Assembly: GCF_030811595.1 (NCBI RefSeq)
Contig: NZ_JAUSRB010000002.1
Span: 7,440,001-7,504,000 of the forward strand
Source: Streptosporangium brasiliense
Lineage (GTDB): Bacteria > Actinomycetota > Actinomycetes > Streptosporangiales > Streptosporangiaceae
Length of the DNA stretch: 64,000 bases
Reading direction: 5' to 3'
Part shown: piece after piece, positions 23,352 to 31,738 of the stretch
How positions within the stretch are numbered: position 1 is the first letter of the stretch
Layout of the letters: the number at the start of each line of letters is the position of its first letter
Made by a program: the position numbers and the translations under genes
Notes under the pieces: model-generated
Database searches by the model: none
The model's input: the letters and a program-made list of their open reading frames with translations, nothing else
What the model was told of the DNA's origin: nothing

Positions 23352-24560
23352 TCAACGGCCGAAGCGACGAGCCGTGGGGACCAGCGCGGCCAGCGCGGGA
23401 GCCAGGAAGCAGACCGCCGCGCACACGGCCAGCACCGGCGTCACCCCGAAGGCTTCGATGCCCGGAGCGATGAGTGCCAGGCCGGCCGGCGCCAGGCCGT
23501 ACGAAAGCAGGAAGTCCAGTGAAGAGACGCGGGCCAGCTTGTCCGGTGCCACCTCACGCTGGATGGCGGTGAACCACGGCACGTTGAACACCTCGATCCC
23601 GATGCCGATCAGGGCATAGGCGGCGATCACCAGCACCGGGGGCACGGGCAGCATCAGGCTCAGCGGCGCGAGGCCGTACACAGCCAGCCCGGCCAAGGCG
23701 GCCCAGCCCTGGGCGCGGGGCCGCCACCGGGCGGTGATCAGCGCGCCGCCGAGCGCCCCCACGGTGTAGGCGGTCATGGCCGCGGCAAGCACCCATTCGC
23801 TGCCGTAGCGGTCCCGGCTGATCAGAGGCAGGGCGACGCTGGTGGCCGAGTAGCCCAGTGCGATCACGGAGGTCAGGGCGGCGAGCCCAGCCAGGAACCA
23901 GGGATGACGGCAAGCCTCGCGGATGCCGTCCAGGAAGTCGGCGCGGAAGGAAGAGCCCGGCGCGGGCACGGCGGACAGGGTGGGCGAGGCGGCCCCGCGG
24001 CCGGGGAGCAGGGCGGCGACGAGCCAGAGCAGGCCGATACCCAGCAGCAGCGTGCCGACCTCGAGGTAGGCCGCGAGGAGCGCGGTGAGCGTGGGGCCGG
24101 CCAGCGTCGAGACGCGCACCGCGAAGGTCATGGCGGCGTTGGCCTGCTGCCTGCGGCCGGGATCGACGATCTCAGCGGTGAGCGCCTGGAAGGCGGGACG
24201 GCATGCCCCCTGCCCGGCACCGGCCACGGCGGCGGCCGCGGCCATCAGTACCAGGGATCGGCCGAGCCCGAGAGCGAGGAGCGGCGCCGCGAGCGCGGCC
24301 GCGAGGGCGGACCAGAGCACGACCGCTCGGCGGGAGTGGCGGTCGGCCAGCACGCCGCCGACGGCGACGGCGGCCAGGAAGCCGGCGGTCCGGGCCGCGA
24401 GGACCAGGCCCAGGCCCACCGCGTCGAGTTCGCGGTGCAGCACCGCGAGGCCGAGCACGAAGGGCAGCGCCCAGGTCGCGAGGCCGGAGGCGGTGGTCCC
24501 GACCCACAGCCGCAGGAAGGCGGGGTCACGCAGGACGGGGGGATCGGTCTTGGTTGCCAC
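23352..24560 (-). CDS. MFS exporter (EntS-like) of the metal-ligand locus
   Basis: A 402-residue transporter with about 12 membrane helices. The start (LRDPAFLRLWVGTTASGLAT) and the loop GGVLADRHSRRAVVLW are characteristic of the EntS/enterobactin-exporter and macrolide-efflux branch of the MFS. It is transcribed divergently from the importer/biosynthesis operon starting at 24644, with an 83-bp shared promoter containing a metal-regulator-like dyad. The simplest reading is that it exports the small molecule made by the enzymes at 27483-30233, and that the FecCD system re-imports the metal complex. Substrate is inferred from context only. Confidence 0.85.
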   Translation of the reverse strand: MATKTDPPVLRDPAFLRLWVGTTASGLATWALPFVLGLAVLHRELDAVGLGLVLAARTAGFLAAVAVGGVLADRHSRRAVVLWSALAAALAAPLLALGLGRSLVLMAAAAAVAGAGQGACRPAFQALTAEIVDPGRRQQANAAMTFAVRVSTLAGPTLTALLAAYLEVGTLLLGIGLLWLVAALLPGRGAASPTLSAVPAPGSSFRADFLDGIREACRHPWFLAGLAALTSVIALGYSATSVALPLISRDRYGSEWVLAAAMTAYTVGALGGALITARWRPRAQGWAALAGLAVYGLAPLSLMLPVPPVLVIAAYALIGIGIEVFNVPWFTAIQREVAPDKLARVSSLDFLLSYGLAPAGLALIAPGIEAFGVTPVLAVCAAVCFLAPALAALVPTARRFGR

Positions 24561-24585
24561 GGTGTGGTGCTCCTGATTTTAAAAT

Positions 24586-24604
24586 GAAAATGGTTACCGT
24601 TTGC
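24586..24604. promoter_or_regulatory. Zur/Fur-like operator between exporter and importer genes
   Basis: Centred at 24595, AAATGGT-T-ACCGTTT is a dyad with one mismatch in seven pairs. The overlapping TGAAAATG (24585-24592) equals the left half of the actinobacterial Zur box (TGAAAATGATTTTCA as remembered); overall match is about 11 of 15. It is the only AT-rich stretch in the shared promoter and could control both directions. Confidence 0.45.
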
Positions 24605-24643
24605 GCTATCTTGGCACACACCACGCCGACTCTCGGAGCACCC

Positions 24644-25633
24644 ATGCGTCATCTCGGCCGTCACCTCGGCCTCGTCCTTCTCCTGACCACCACGGGTTGT
24701 TCGGCGGTCCAGGCCGACCAGCCCACCGCCCAGGCCACCGTCACCAGCTGCGGCCGGCCGCTCGCGTTCGCCCAGCCCCCCGAGCGCGCCGTCGCGCTGG
24801 ACCAGACCTCGACCGAGATCCTCCTGGAGCTGGGACTTCAGGAGCGCATGGCCGGGACGGCCAATGTGAAGACGGAGATCCCCGCGACCTACCAGGACGC
24901 GTACGCCAGGATCCCGGTCATCGCCCCCAAGATCGCCACCAGTGAGCAGGTGCGCGCCGCCACCCCGGACTTCGTCATGGCCGCCTCCGCTGACCTCTAC
25001 ACCCAGGACCGGGCGGGCACCCGCGAGGAACTCGGCACGCTCAAGGTCCCCACCTTCGTCAGCGCCGTGGACTGCCCCCAGCAGAACAAGCCCGGCATGA
25101 CCCCCTTCGAGCTGCTCTTCTCCGACTACGAGCAGCTCGGCAAGGTCTTCGGCGCCGAGGCTCGGGCGGCCGGACTGATCCGTGAGCAACGGGCCGCCGT
25201 CGCCCGGGCCGGCGAGAGCGGCGCCAAGGTCACCGCCCCGCCCACCGTCGTCTTCCTCTACTCGATCTTCAACGGCATGCCCTATGTCGCGGGCAAGACC
25301 GGTCTGCCCAGCGAGATGAGCCGGATCGTCGGCGCGAAGAACGCCTTCGACGACGTGAACGAGGACTGGCCGGAGGTCTCCTGGGAGGAGGTCGCCAAGC
25401 GCGACCCGGACTTCATCGTGATCGGCGACCTGTCCGAGCGGGGCCGGCCCGGCGACTCGGCCGCGGAGAAGCGCGCCACGATGGCCGACGAACCGGTGAT
25501 CTCCCAGCTGGCGGCGGTCCGCAACAACAGGATCATCGAGGTGCCGGGCATCGAGCTGGACCCCTCCGTGCGATCGGTGCACGCGCTGGGACTGCTGGCA
25601 GCCGGCATGAAGGACCTCGGCCATGCCCGCTGA
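24644..25633 (+). CDS. Metal-complex-binding lipoprotein of an ABC importer
   Basis: A 329-residue protein starting at ATG 24644, giving a short signal peptide with lipobox LTTTGC (Cys about 20). The periplasmic-binding domain of the FecB/BtuF/TroA-helical-backbone type follows: PERAVALDQTSTEILLELGL, KIATSEQVRAATPDFVMAAS, a mid-helix, then DPDFIVIGDLS and VRNNRIIEVPGIELDPSVRS. It should capture a metal-ligand complex outside the cell and deliver it to the FecCD permease. Its stop overlaps the permease start by 11 nt. It is the first gene of the six-gene unit running to 30233. Confidence 0.9.
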   Translation: MRHLGRHLGLVLLLTTTGCSAVQADQPTAQATVTSCGRPLAFAQPPERAVALDQTSTEILLELGLQERMAGTANVKTEIPATYQDAYARIPVIAPKIATSEQVRAATPDFVMAASADLYTQDRAGTREELGTLKVPTFVSAVDCPQQNKPGMTPFELLFSDYEQLGKVFGAEARAAGLIREQRAAVARAGESGAKVTAPPTVVFLYSIFNGMPYVAGKTGLPSEMSRIVGAKNAFDDVNEDWPEVSWEEVAKRDPDFIVIGDLSERGRPGDSAAEKRATMADEPVISQLAAVRNNRIIEVPGIELDPSVRSVHALGLLAAGMKDLGHAR

Positions 25634-26708
25634 CCTGCTGCATCCGACGGCCCGAGAGCACAGCGTGCAGCCGCTGGACGGCAGGACCGAGGCGCCCCGG
25701 ACAGGCCGGTCCACGCTGCTGGTGATCGCCTCGATGCTCACGCTGGCCGCCTCGGTGGCGGCCGGCGTGCGCCTGGGCACCGCCGACATCGGGTGGGCCG
25801 ACCTGACGCGGACAGTCGGCGCCCGGCTCGGCCTGGGCGCCGCTCCGCTCCCGCCGCTGGTGGACTCGCTCATCTGGGACCTGCGTCTGCCTCGGGTCCT
25901 GATGGCGGCCCTGGTCGGCGCCTCACTCGCGGTGTGTGGCACGGTGCTGCAGGCCGTCACCCGCAACGCGCTCGCCGACCCCTACCTGCTCGGCGTCTCC
26001 TCGGGCGCCTCCACCGGAGCCGTCGTCGTGGTCGTCCTCGGCGTCGGCACCCATGCCCTCGGCGTCACCGGGGGCGCTCTCGTCGGCGCGCTGCTGTCCT
26101 TCGGGCTGCTGCTGGCCCTGCTCCGCCGTACCGGTCTGGACTCGGTCCGCATCGTGCTCACCGGGGTGGTCGTCGGCCAGCTGTTCACCGCGCTGACCTC
26201 GCTCGTCCTGATGGCCTCGGCCGACGCCGACACCACCCGCGCGATCACCCACTGGCTGCTCGGCTCGATGGCCCCGGCCCGATGGGAGGCCGTCGTGGTC
26301 TGCGCGATCGTCACGCCGCTCGGCCTGGTGGCCGCGTGGTTGTGCGCCGGCTCCCTGGACGCGCTGGCGTTCGGCGCGGACACCGCCGCGTCGCTGGGGG
26401 TGGCGGTACGGCGGAGCCGCATGCTGCTGCTTGTCGTGACGGCCGTGCTGACCTCGGTCGCCGTGGCCACGGTCGGCGCCATCGGCTTCGTCGGGCTGAT
26501 CGTCCCCCACGGCATGCGCTTCCTGGTCGGGCCGCTGCACCGCGGGCTGCTGCCCGCCGCGGCGCTCGCCGGCGCGGTGTTCCTGGTGTGGACCGACACG
26601 CTGGCCCGGGTCGCCTTCGCACCACGGGAACTACCGGTCGGTGTGATCACCGCGCTGCTCGGCGTCCCCCTGTTCCTGCTGGTGCTGCGCCGACGGGGTG
26701 AACTGTGA
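25623..26708 (+). CDS. FecCD-type ABC transporter permease
   Basis: A 361-residue permease of the siderophore/vitamin B12 class with about ten membrane helices. Characteristic sequence includes LRLPRVLMAALVGASLAVCG, then NALADPYLLGVSSGASTGAV, and GAIGFVGLIVPHGMRFLVGP near the end. The N-terminal 30 residues are polar and extra. Overlaps with both neighbours (11 nt and 4 nt) indicate tight translational coupling. It pairs with the lipoprotein at 24644 and the ATPase at 26705. Confidence 0.93.
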   Translation: MPADLLHPTAREHSVQPLDGRTEAPRTGRSTLLVIASMLTLAASVAAGVRLGTADIGWADLTRTVGARLGLGAAPLPPLVDSLIWDLRLPRVLMAALVGASLAVCGTVLQAVTRNALADPYLLGVSSGASTGAVVVVVLGVGTHALGVTGGALVGALLSFGLLLALLRRTGLDSVRIVLTGVVVGQLFTALTSLVLMASADADTTRAITHWLLGSMAPARWEAVVVCAIVTPLGLVAAWLCAGSLDALAFGADTAASLGVAVRRSRMLLLVVTAVLTSVAVATVGAIGFVGLIVPHGMRFLVGPLHRGLLPAAALAGAVFLVWTDTLARVAFAPRELPVGVITALLGVPLFLLVLRRRGEL

Positions 26709-27523
26709 GGATCACCGCGGAGAGGCTCAACTGGTCGGTCGCGGGCACCCCGGTGCTCCGTGACATCAGCGTGGACATCGAACCGGGCCAGACCGTCGGC
26801 CTGCTGGGTCCCAACGGATCGGGTAAGTCCTCGCTGCTGCGCTGCCTCGCCGGGCTGCGCCTCCCGGAGGCGGGTGCAGTCCGCTACGACGGCCGGCCCA
26901 TCGCAGGCTGGAGTGCGCGGCGGATCGCCCGTCAGATCGCCTTCATGGAGCAGGACTCCGGGCCCGGGACGGCTCTGCGGGTCGCCGACGTCGTGGGGCT
27001 GGGGCGCGTCCCGTTCCACAAACGCTGGCACGGAGCCGACGCCACCGACCGCGCCATCGTCGCCGCCGCGCTGGAGCGCGTCGGGCTCACCGCACTCGCC
27101 GGACGTTCCTGGGCCGGTCTGTCCGGTGGCGAGCGCCAGCGTGCGCACCTCGCCCGAGCGCTCGCCCAGCAGCCGTACGGCCTGCTCCTGGACGAGCCCA
27201 CCAACCACCTCGACATCAAGCATCAGCTGGAGCTGATGGAGCTGCTCGCCGGCACCGACCAGACGGTGCTGGTCGTGCTGCACGACCTGTCGCTCGCCGC
27301 CCGCTACTGCGACCGCCTGGTGCTCCTGCACCACGGGCGCCTCGTCACCGCCGGCTCTCCCACCGCCGTCCTGACCGCCGACCGCCTCGCCGAGATCTTC
27401 GAGGTGGACGCGGAACTCGCCACCGACTCCCTGGGCCATCCCGTGATCGCCTACCGCGCTCCCCTCACCGACAAGGAATCTCATGACCGTGAACGCCCTC
27501 ACCGCGTCCGTCCTGGCCGGTGA
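26705..27523 (+). CDS. FecE/BtuD-type ABC transporter ATPase
   Basis: A 272-residue ATPase starting at GTG 26705 (GTGA overlap). Walker A is GPNGSGKSS, the Q-loop is in AFMEQDSGPG, the signature is LSGGERQRAHLARALAQQP, Walker B is LLLDEPTNHLD and the H-loop is VVLHDLSLAARYCDRLVLL. These are the hallmarks of siderophore/cobalamin importer ATPases. The last 13 codons overlap the DUF364 gene in another frame, so the C-terminal tail is unusual and probably dispensable. Confidence 0.93.
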   Translation: MRITAERLNWSVAGTPVLRDISVDIEPGQTVGLLGPNGSGKSSLLRCLAGLRLPEAGAVRYDGRPIAGWSARRIARQIAFMEQDSGPGTALRVADVVGLGRVPFHKRWHGADATDRAIVAAALERVGLTALAGRSWAGLSGGERQRAHLARALAQQPYGLLLDEPTNHLDIKHQLELMELLAGTDQTVLVVLHDLSLAARYCDRLVLLHHGRLVTAGSPTAVLTADRLAEIFEVDAELATDSLGHPVIAYRAPLTDKESHDRERPHRVRPGR

Positions 27524-28289
27524 CCGCGGCCGCCCGCCCGCCGAGACCGTGGCGGCCAGCGTCTTCTGGATCCACCACGGCACCCGGCTGGCCGGCAGCG
27601 CCACTACCTACCTCAACCAGTACGTCCTGGTCCGCCTCGGCGGATCCTTCGGCGGCTGCGCCTTCGAAGCCGGGGAGATCGACCCTGCGATCTGCCGTGA
27701 CTTCTCCGGTCTCCCGCTCGACACCCTGCTGCGCGAAGGACCGCTGCCGCTCCGGATCGCCGCCCTCGACGCCTACCTCGCCGAACAGCGCCCCCACCGC
27801 TCGGCCGCGGAGGCCGAGCCCGTTACGCTGCCGGCCGGACCGCCCGAGGTCCGGGCCAAGGCCCGCGACGCCGCCATCGCCGGGCTGCTGGAGATCGGCC
27901 AGGGCGCCCGAGTCGGCCTCATCGGCGTGGTCAACCCACTGGTCGCGGCCATCAGGGAGCGCGGCGGCGAGCCCCTGCCGTGCGACTTCAACCTCAGGGC
28001 GACCCAGTGGGGTGATCCCGTCACCGACGACATGCACGGGGTGCTGGAGCGCGCTGAGGCGGTGGTGGCCACCGGCATGACGCTGAGCAACGGCTCCTTC
28101 GACACCATCCTCGAGCGCTGCCGCGACCGAGACATCCCCCTGGTCGTCTACGCGCAGACCGGCAGCGCGATAGCCCGGGCCTTCCTCGGCTCGGGGGTGA
28201 GCGCCCTGTCCGCGGAGCCGTTCCCGTTCTCGCAGTTCAGCGCCGAACCCACGGTGCTGTACCGCTACCGAGCGGGAGACCGTGGTTGA
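27483..28289 (+). CDS. DUF364 (Rossmann-like, putative heavy-metal-chelation family) protein
   Basis: A 268-residue protein starting at ATG 27483 (AAGGA upstream). The N-terminal half (residues 20-110) is the DUF4213-like domain with YVLVRLGGSFGGCAFEAGEI. The C-terminal half is the DUF364 Rossmann-like domain: RVGLIGVVNPLVAAIRERGG, then EAVVATGMTLSNGSFDTILE. The family has been linked to heavy-metal handling from structure and gene context, but no reaction is established. Placed between a metal-complex importer and two biosynthetic genes, it could bind or process the ligand or its precursor. It overlaps the next gene by 4 nt. Confidence 0.8.
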   Translation: MTVNALTASVLAGDRGRPPAETVAASVFWIHHGTRLAGSATTYLNQYVLVRLGGSFGGCAFEAGEIDPAICRDFSGLPLDTLLREGPLPLRIAALDAYLAEQRPHRSAAEAEPVTLPAGPPEVRAKARDAAIAGLLEIGQGARVGLIGVVNPLVAAIRERGGEPLPCDFNLRATQWGDPVTDDMHGVLERAEAVVATGMTLSNGSFDTILERCRDRDIPLVVYAQTGSAIARAFLGSGVSALSAEPFPFSQFSAEPTVLYRYRAGDRG

Positions 28290-29287
28290 TCCGGGACTTA
28301 CTCGGCACCGGACACGCCTCCTGTCACCACGGTGAGATCCTGCAGGGCGTCTTCCGCGACAGCACCGGCCGTTGGTGCCACGGCCTGGTAACGCTGCCGA
28401 TGACCGGGCCGGGCAGCCAGGCCGAGTTCCTCCGCCGCCCCGGCAGCCCGCCGGACCTGATCACCGTTGAGCCCGGCGATCGGAGCAAGGCCGCTCGAGC
28501 GGCGGCCTTGGCCGTCCTGGAATGCGCGCGCCGGAGCGGACAGCCACCCTGCGGCGGGCACCTGCTGATCACCGGAGACATCCCGGTAGGCCTGGGCATG
28601 GGCAGCTCCACCAGCGACGTCCTCGCCGTGCTGCGGGCGGTGGCCGACGCCTACCGGCTGCGCCTGCCGCCCGGCACCCTCGCCGCGCTCGCCGTACGGG
28701 CCGAACTGGCCTGCGATCCGCTGATGCTCGACGCCCGGCCCACCCTGTTCGCCCAGCGTGAGGGCCGCGTCCTGGAAGTCCTCGGGCCGCGTCTGCCGCC
28801 TCTCGTCGTCGTGGGCTGCGTCCTGGGAGGCGGCGCGCCCGTGGACACCCTCTCCCTGCCGGCCCGCGCGCACGACGACAACGACATGCGCGCCTACGAA
28901 CAGCTGCGCACCTGGCTTCGGCAGGCCGTGGCCACCGGTGATGCCGCCCTGCTCGGCCAGGTCGCCACCGCCAGCGCCCGGCGCGGGCAACAGCTTCTGC
29001 GCCATCCGGAGTTCGACACCCTCATCGACATCGCCCGGAGCCTCGGAACGCTGGGGGTGCAGATCGCGCACAGCGGTGCGGTGGCCGGGCTGCTCCTTGA
29101 CCCCGCCGCCCCGGACCTGCAGCGCCGGGTGCGGCGCTGTCTGCAGGCGCTGGAGAGCAACGGTCTGCCTGCCACCCGCACCTTCTCGACGATCAAGGAG
29201 TTTCCGAATGGATCAGCACATTGCGGAGGCGATCGGCCGTCCGGACCTGATACGCCTCGACGAGCGGCTCATCTGCCTGCGGTTTGA
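28286..29287 (+). CDS. GHMP-family kinase, PduX (L-threonine kinase)-like
   Basis: A 333-residue protein starting at TTG 28286 overlapping the DUF364 stop. GHMP motifs are seen: motif 1 GHASCHHGEILQG (the 'G.CGE..QG' element of PduX), the ATP loop PVGLGMGSSTSDVLAVLRAV, and motif 3 QIAHSGAVAGLLLD. PduX phosphorylates L-threonine on its hydroxyl. This protein probably phosphorylates a small hydroxy-amino acid or related alcohol. The last about 26 codons overlap the start of the PLP-enzyme gene in another frame. Cobalamin assembly is an alternative role, but no cob genes or riboswitch are present here, and the partner enzyme is of a different fold from CobD. Confidence 0.82.
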   Translation: MIRDLLGTGHASCHHGEILQGVFRDSTGRWCHGLVTLPMTGPGSQAEFLRRPGSPPDLITVEPGDRSKAARAAALAVLECARRSGQPPCGGHLLITGDIPVGLGMGSSTSDVLAVLRAVADAYRLRLPPGTLAALAVRAELACDPLMLDARPTLFAQREGRVLEVLGPRLPPLVVVGCVLGGGAPVDTLSLPARAHDDNDMRAYEQLRTWLRQAVATGDAALLGQVATASARRGQQLLRHPEFDTLIDIARSLGTLGVQIAHSGAVAGLLLDPAAPDLQRRVRRCLQALESNGLPATRTFSTIKEFPNGSAHCGGDRPSGPDTPRRAAHLPAV

Positions 29288-30233
29288 GACCATGAAAGTG
29301 ATCTCCGCGCTCGCCGCGGTCCGCCATCTGCTCGACACCGGGAAGGTCCGGCCGGGTGACACCCTGCTGGACAGTTCCAGCGGCATCTACGCCTACGCCC
29401 TGGCTCTGGCCTGTCATCGGTACGGCATGCGCTGTCACATCGTCGGATCCTCGACGGTCGACCACACCCTGCGCATCCAGCTCACCGTCCTGGGAGCGAC
29501 GCTGGAGCAGATGCCCTCCGGCGACGATCTGAAGCTGGACCAGAAACGGCGCGTCGAGCGCATCGGCGAGATCCTCGCCGACCACCCCGACTACCACTGG
29601 ATGCGGCAGTATCACGATGACATCCACTATGACGGCTATGCCGCCGTGGCCGACCTGATCCGGCAGTCCACGGGGGCCGAGAACCTGACCGTCGTCGGCG
29701 CCGTCGGCTCGGGCGCCTCCACCGGCGCCCTGGCTCGCTGTCTCCGGCCCGACTCCCCCGGCCTCGAACTCGTCGGCGTCCAGCCCTTCGGCAGCGTCAC
29801 CTTCGGCGCGGAGCACGTCGCCGACCCGGAGATCATCATTGCCGGCATCGGCAGCTCCATCCCCTTCGCCAACGTCAGGCATGCCTCCTACGACACGATC
29901 CATTGGATCTCCTTCGACGCGGCCCTGGCCGGCAGCGTCGATCTGCTGCGTCGGCACGCGGTGTTCGCCGGCCTGTCGACCGGAGCGGCCTACCTGGCCG
30001 CCCGCTGGGAACGCGAACAGTCCCCGGAGCGGACGGTGCTCTTCATCGCCCCCGACACCGGCCATCGCTACGTGGACACCGTATACGCGCGCCACCGCGA
30101 GGCCGCCGCCATCGCCTCCCTGGCTCCCCGCACCCTCACCACCCAGGTCGACCTGGCGCTCCCGTGGTGCCGGATGCGCTGGAACCGGGCGTCACCGATC
30201 ACTCCGTGGCCCCTGCGACAAGAACTCGCATGA
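29208..30233 (+). CDS. PLP-dependent fold-type-II enzyme (cysteine-synthase/SbnA-like)
   Basis: A 341-residue protein starting at ATG 29208, with AAGGAG eight bases upstream. The probable Schiff-base Lys30 is in CLRFETMKVIS. The substrate/carboxylate loop is DSSSGIYAYALALAC (in place of 'SSGN.G.ALA'), and the PLP-phosphate loop is GAVGSGASTGALARCL, as in cysteine synthase and SbnA. The C-terminal extension after VLFIAPDTGHRYVDT is about 50 residues. SbnA condenses O-phospho-L-serine with an amino acid in staphyloferrin B synthesis. With a hydroxy-amino-acid-type kinase encoded directly upstream, the same two-step logic (phosphorylate, then replace phosphate with a nucleophile) is plausible here. 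Confidence 0.82.
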   Translation: MDQHIAEAIGRPDLIRLDERLICLRFETMKVISALAAVRHLLDTGKVRPGDTLLDSSSGIYAYALALACHRYGMRCHIVGSSTVDHTLRIQLTVLGATLEQMPSGDDLKLDQKRRVERIGEILADHPDYHWMRQYHDDIHYDGYAAVADLIRQSTGAENLTVVGAVGSGASTGALARCLRPDSPGLELVGVQPFGSVTFGAEHVADPEIIIAGIGSSIPFANVRHASYDTIHWISFDAALAGSVDLLRRHAVFAGLSTGAAYLAARWEREQSPERTVLFIAPDTGHRYVDTVYARHREAAAIASLAPRTLTTQVDLALPWCRMRWNRASPITPWPLRQELA

Positions 30234-30305
30234 CCACTCCTTGGCCCCGGCGGTTGGTTCCCGCCGGGGACTGCCTCACGTACAGCAAGCAGCTGCTCGG
30301 CCGGT

Positions 30306-30761
30306 TCAGAGGTTCACGGCCGACGCGGTCTCCTTCAACTGCTCCGCGTTCATGTCGGCGACCCGGCTGGTGAAGAACCAGGAGTGACCGAAGGGGTCCT
30401 CCAGTTCGACCTGCAGATCGCCGTGGAACTGCATCTCCACCGGCCGGATGACGCGCGCTCCCGCAGCTGTGGCCCGCTCGGCGAACGTCTCGACGTCCGG
30501 TACGAAGACCAGCAGGTTGACCGGTGTACCGCCGATCGTCTTCGGGCTGCGGAAGTGGTATTCGGGGTATTCGTCGCGCAGCATGAAGACCGCGTCACCG
30601 ATCCGGAACTCGGCGTGTGCGATCTTGTCTCCCTGGCGTGGGATCTCGATGCTCACCTCCGCGCCGAAGGCCTTCTTGTAGAAGTCGATGGCCGCCTTGG
30701 CGTCGTGCACGTTGAGGTAGGGAACGCCGCCCTTGTACTCCTCGGGGATGGGGTTCGTCAT
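30306..30761 (-). CDS. VOC-family (glyoxalase/PhnB-like) protein
   Basis: A 151-residue protein. I chose ATG 30761 because AAGGAAAACATC precedes it; an upstream ATG at 30785 adds eight residues. VPYLNVHDAKAAIDFYKKAF, then GAEV, AEFRIGDAVFMLRDEYPEY and VELEDPFGHSWFF give the two beta-alpha-beta-beta-beta modules of PhnB/VOC proteins. Metal-binding His/Glu positions appear to be partly conserved. It lies 92 bp downstream of the LysR gene on the same strand and may be its target. Confidence 0.88.
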   Translation of the reverse strand: MTNPIPEEYKGGVPYLNVHDAKAAIDFYKKAFGAEVSIEIPRQGDKIAHAEFRIGDAVFMLRDEYPEYHFRSPKTIGGTPVNLLVFVPDVETFAERATAAGARVIRPVEMQFHGDLQVELEDPFGHSWFFTSRVADMNAEQLKETASAVNL

Positions 30762-30853
30762 GATGTTTTCCTTCGTCGTTGCCATGTCTCCATCCTCGGC
30801 GCCTCACCTACCTGCAACAACGACGAGATCCGAAACGATCGATAACTCCTGGG

Positions 30854-31738
30854 TTAGCGATCGAGCTCCGCGCGGAGGAGCGTGGTGAACGAACGCACCC
30901 TGCTGGTCTGGCCGCCGACCGGCCAGACCGGTCCGTACTCGATCGGCGGCAGGTCGGCGATGGGCACGTAGACGATGTCCGGCCGGGCGTGATACCGCGT
31001 GGCCTGGCTGCCCACCACGGCCATCCCCGCGCCGCCGCTGACCAGCGTCAGCAATTCCTGCCGCGAGGTCAGTATTTGCTCGCGCTGGATGGGACGCCCA
31101 CTGGGCGCCTGCGCCGGGATGAGCGCGTCCAGCAGATATTCGGGCGCGTCGGCGGGCACGAGCACGGTGTCCCTGGCGAGATCCTCCACCGTGACGCTGT
31201 CGCGGCGGGCGAAAGGATGCCCGGAGGAGACGGCCAGCACGCGGGGATCACGCAGCAGGGCGGGCCCGCTCGACAGGTCGGTCTCCTGCACGGGCAGCTC
31301 GGTGACCTGCAGGTCGAGTTCATCGGTGCGCAACGCACCGAACGCATCCGACAGGTGCACCTCGCGGATGCGCACCTCGCAGTCTGGATGGCGAGTGCGG
31401 AACGCCTCAGCGGCTGCCATGATGGCCTCCCCCACCAGCGGACTGGAGAAGCCCACCCGCAAGATCCCGGAAAAGCCACGCCCGGCGGCGATGGCCTTGG
31501 CGATGCCCTCCTGAATGCGTTGATATCCGGCCTGCACATCCTCACGCAGCGCGCTGCCGACCGGGGTGAGCGTCACCTGCCGACTGGTCCGCTGGAACAG
31601 CGCGACGCCGAACCGGCGCTCCAACTGCTTGATCGTCTGGCTCACCCGGGCGCCGCTGACGCCCAGCCGCTCGGCCGTACGGGCGAAATGCAGCTCCTCG
31701 GCCAGGGTCAGAAAGATCTCAATGTCACGCCGTTCCAT
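30854..31738 (-). CDS. LysR-family transcriptional regulator
   Basis: A 294-residue protein starting at ATG 31738 with MERRDIEIFLTLAEELHFAR. The DNA-binding helix reads RLGVSGARVSQTIKQLERRF. The effector domain shows GILRVGFSSPLVGEAIMAAA and the VLAVSSGHPFARRDSVTVED loop. It precedes the VOC gene on the same strand and probably autoregulates through the region at 31739-31800. Confidence 0.9.
   Translation of the reverse strand: MERRDIEIFLTLAEELHFARTAERLGVSGARVSQTIKQLERRFGVALFQRTSRQVTLTPVGSALREDVQAGYQRIQEGIAKAIAAGRGFSGILRVGFSSPLVGEAIMAAAEAFRTRHPDCEVRIREVHLSDAFGALRTDELDLQVTELPVQETDLSSGPALLRDPRVLAVSSGHPFARRDSVTVEDLARDTVLVPADAPEYLLDALIPAQAPSGRPIQREQILTSRQELLTLVSGGAGMAVVGSQATRYHARPDIVYVPIADLPPIEYGPVWPVGGQTSRVRSFTTLLRAELDR

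Noticed and set aside
24561..24643. Cobalamin riboswitch upstream of the FecCD importer, which with a PduX-like kinase would suggest B12 salvage
   Set aside because: The leader is less than 60 nt, too short for a cobalamin riboswitch, and no B12-box-like sequence or cob genes are present.
24203..24643. N-terminal extension of the binding lipoprotein frame upstream of 24644
   Set aside because: The upstream part overlaps the MFS gene on the other strand and the shared promoter. The lipoprotein signal begins exactly at ATG 24644.
25982..27604. 540-codon open frame on the minus strand opposite the FecCD/ATPase genes
   Set aside because: It is a shadow produced by high G/C at third positions; the plus strand encodes clear permease and ATPase motifs.
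28758..29207. N-terminal extension of the PLP-enzyme frame
   Set aside because: It reads through the kinase gene in a wrong frame with Ser/Arg-rich sequence; ATG 29208 has a good ribosome-binding site and begins the fold.
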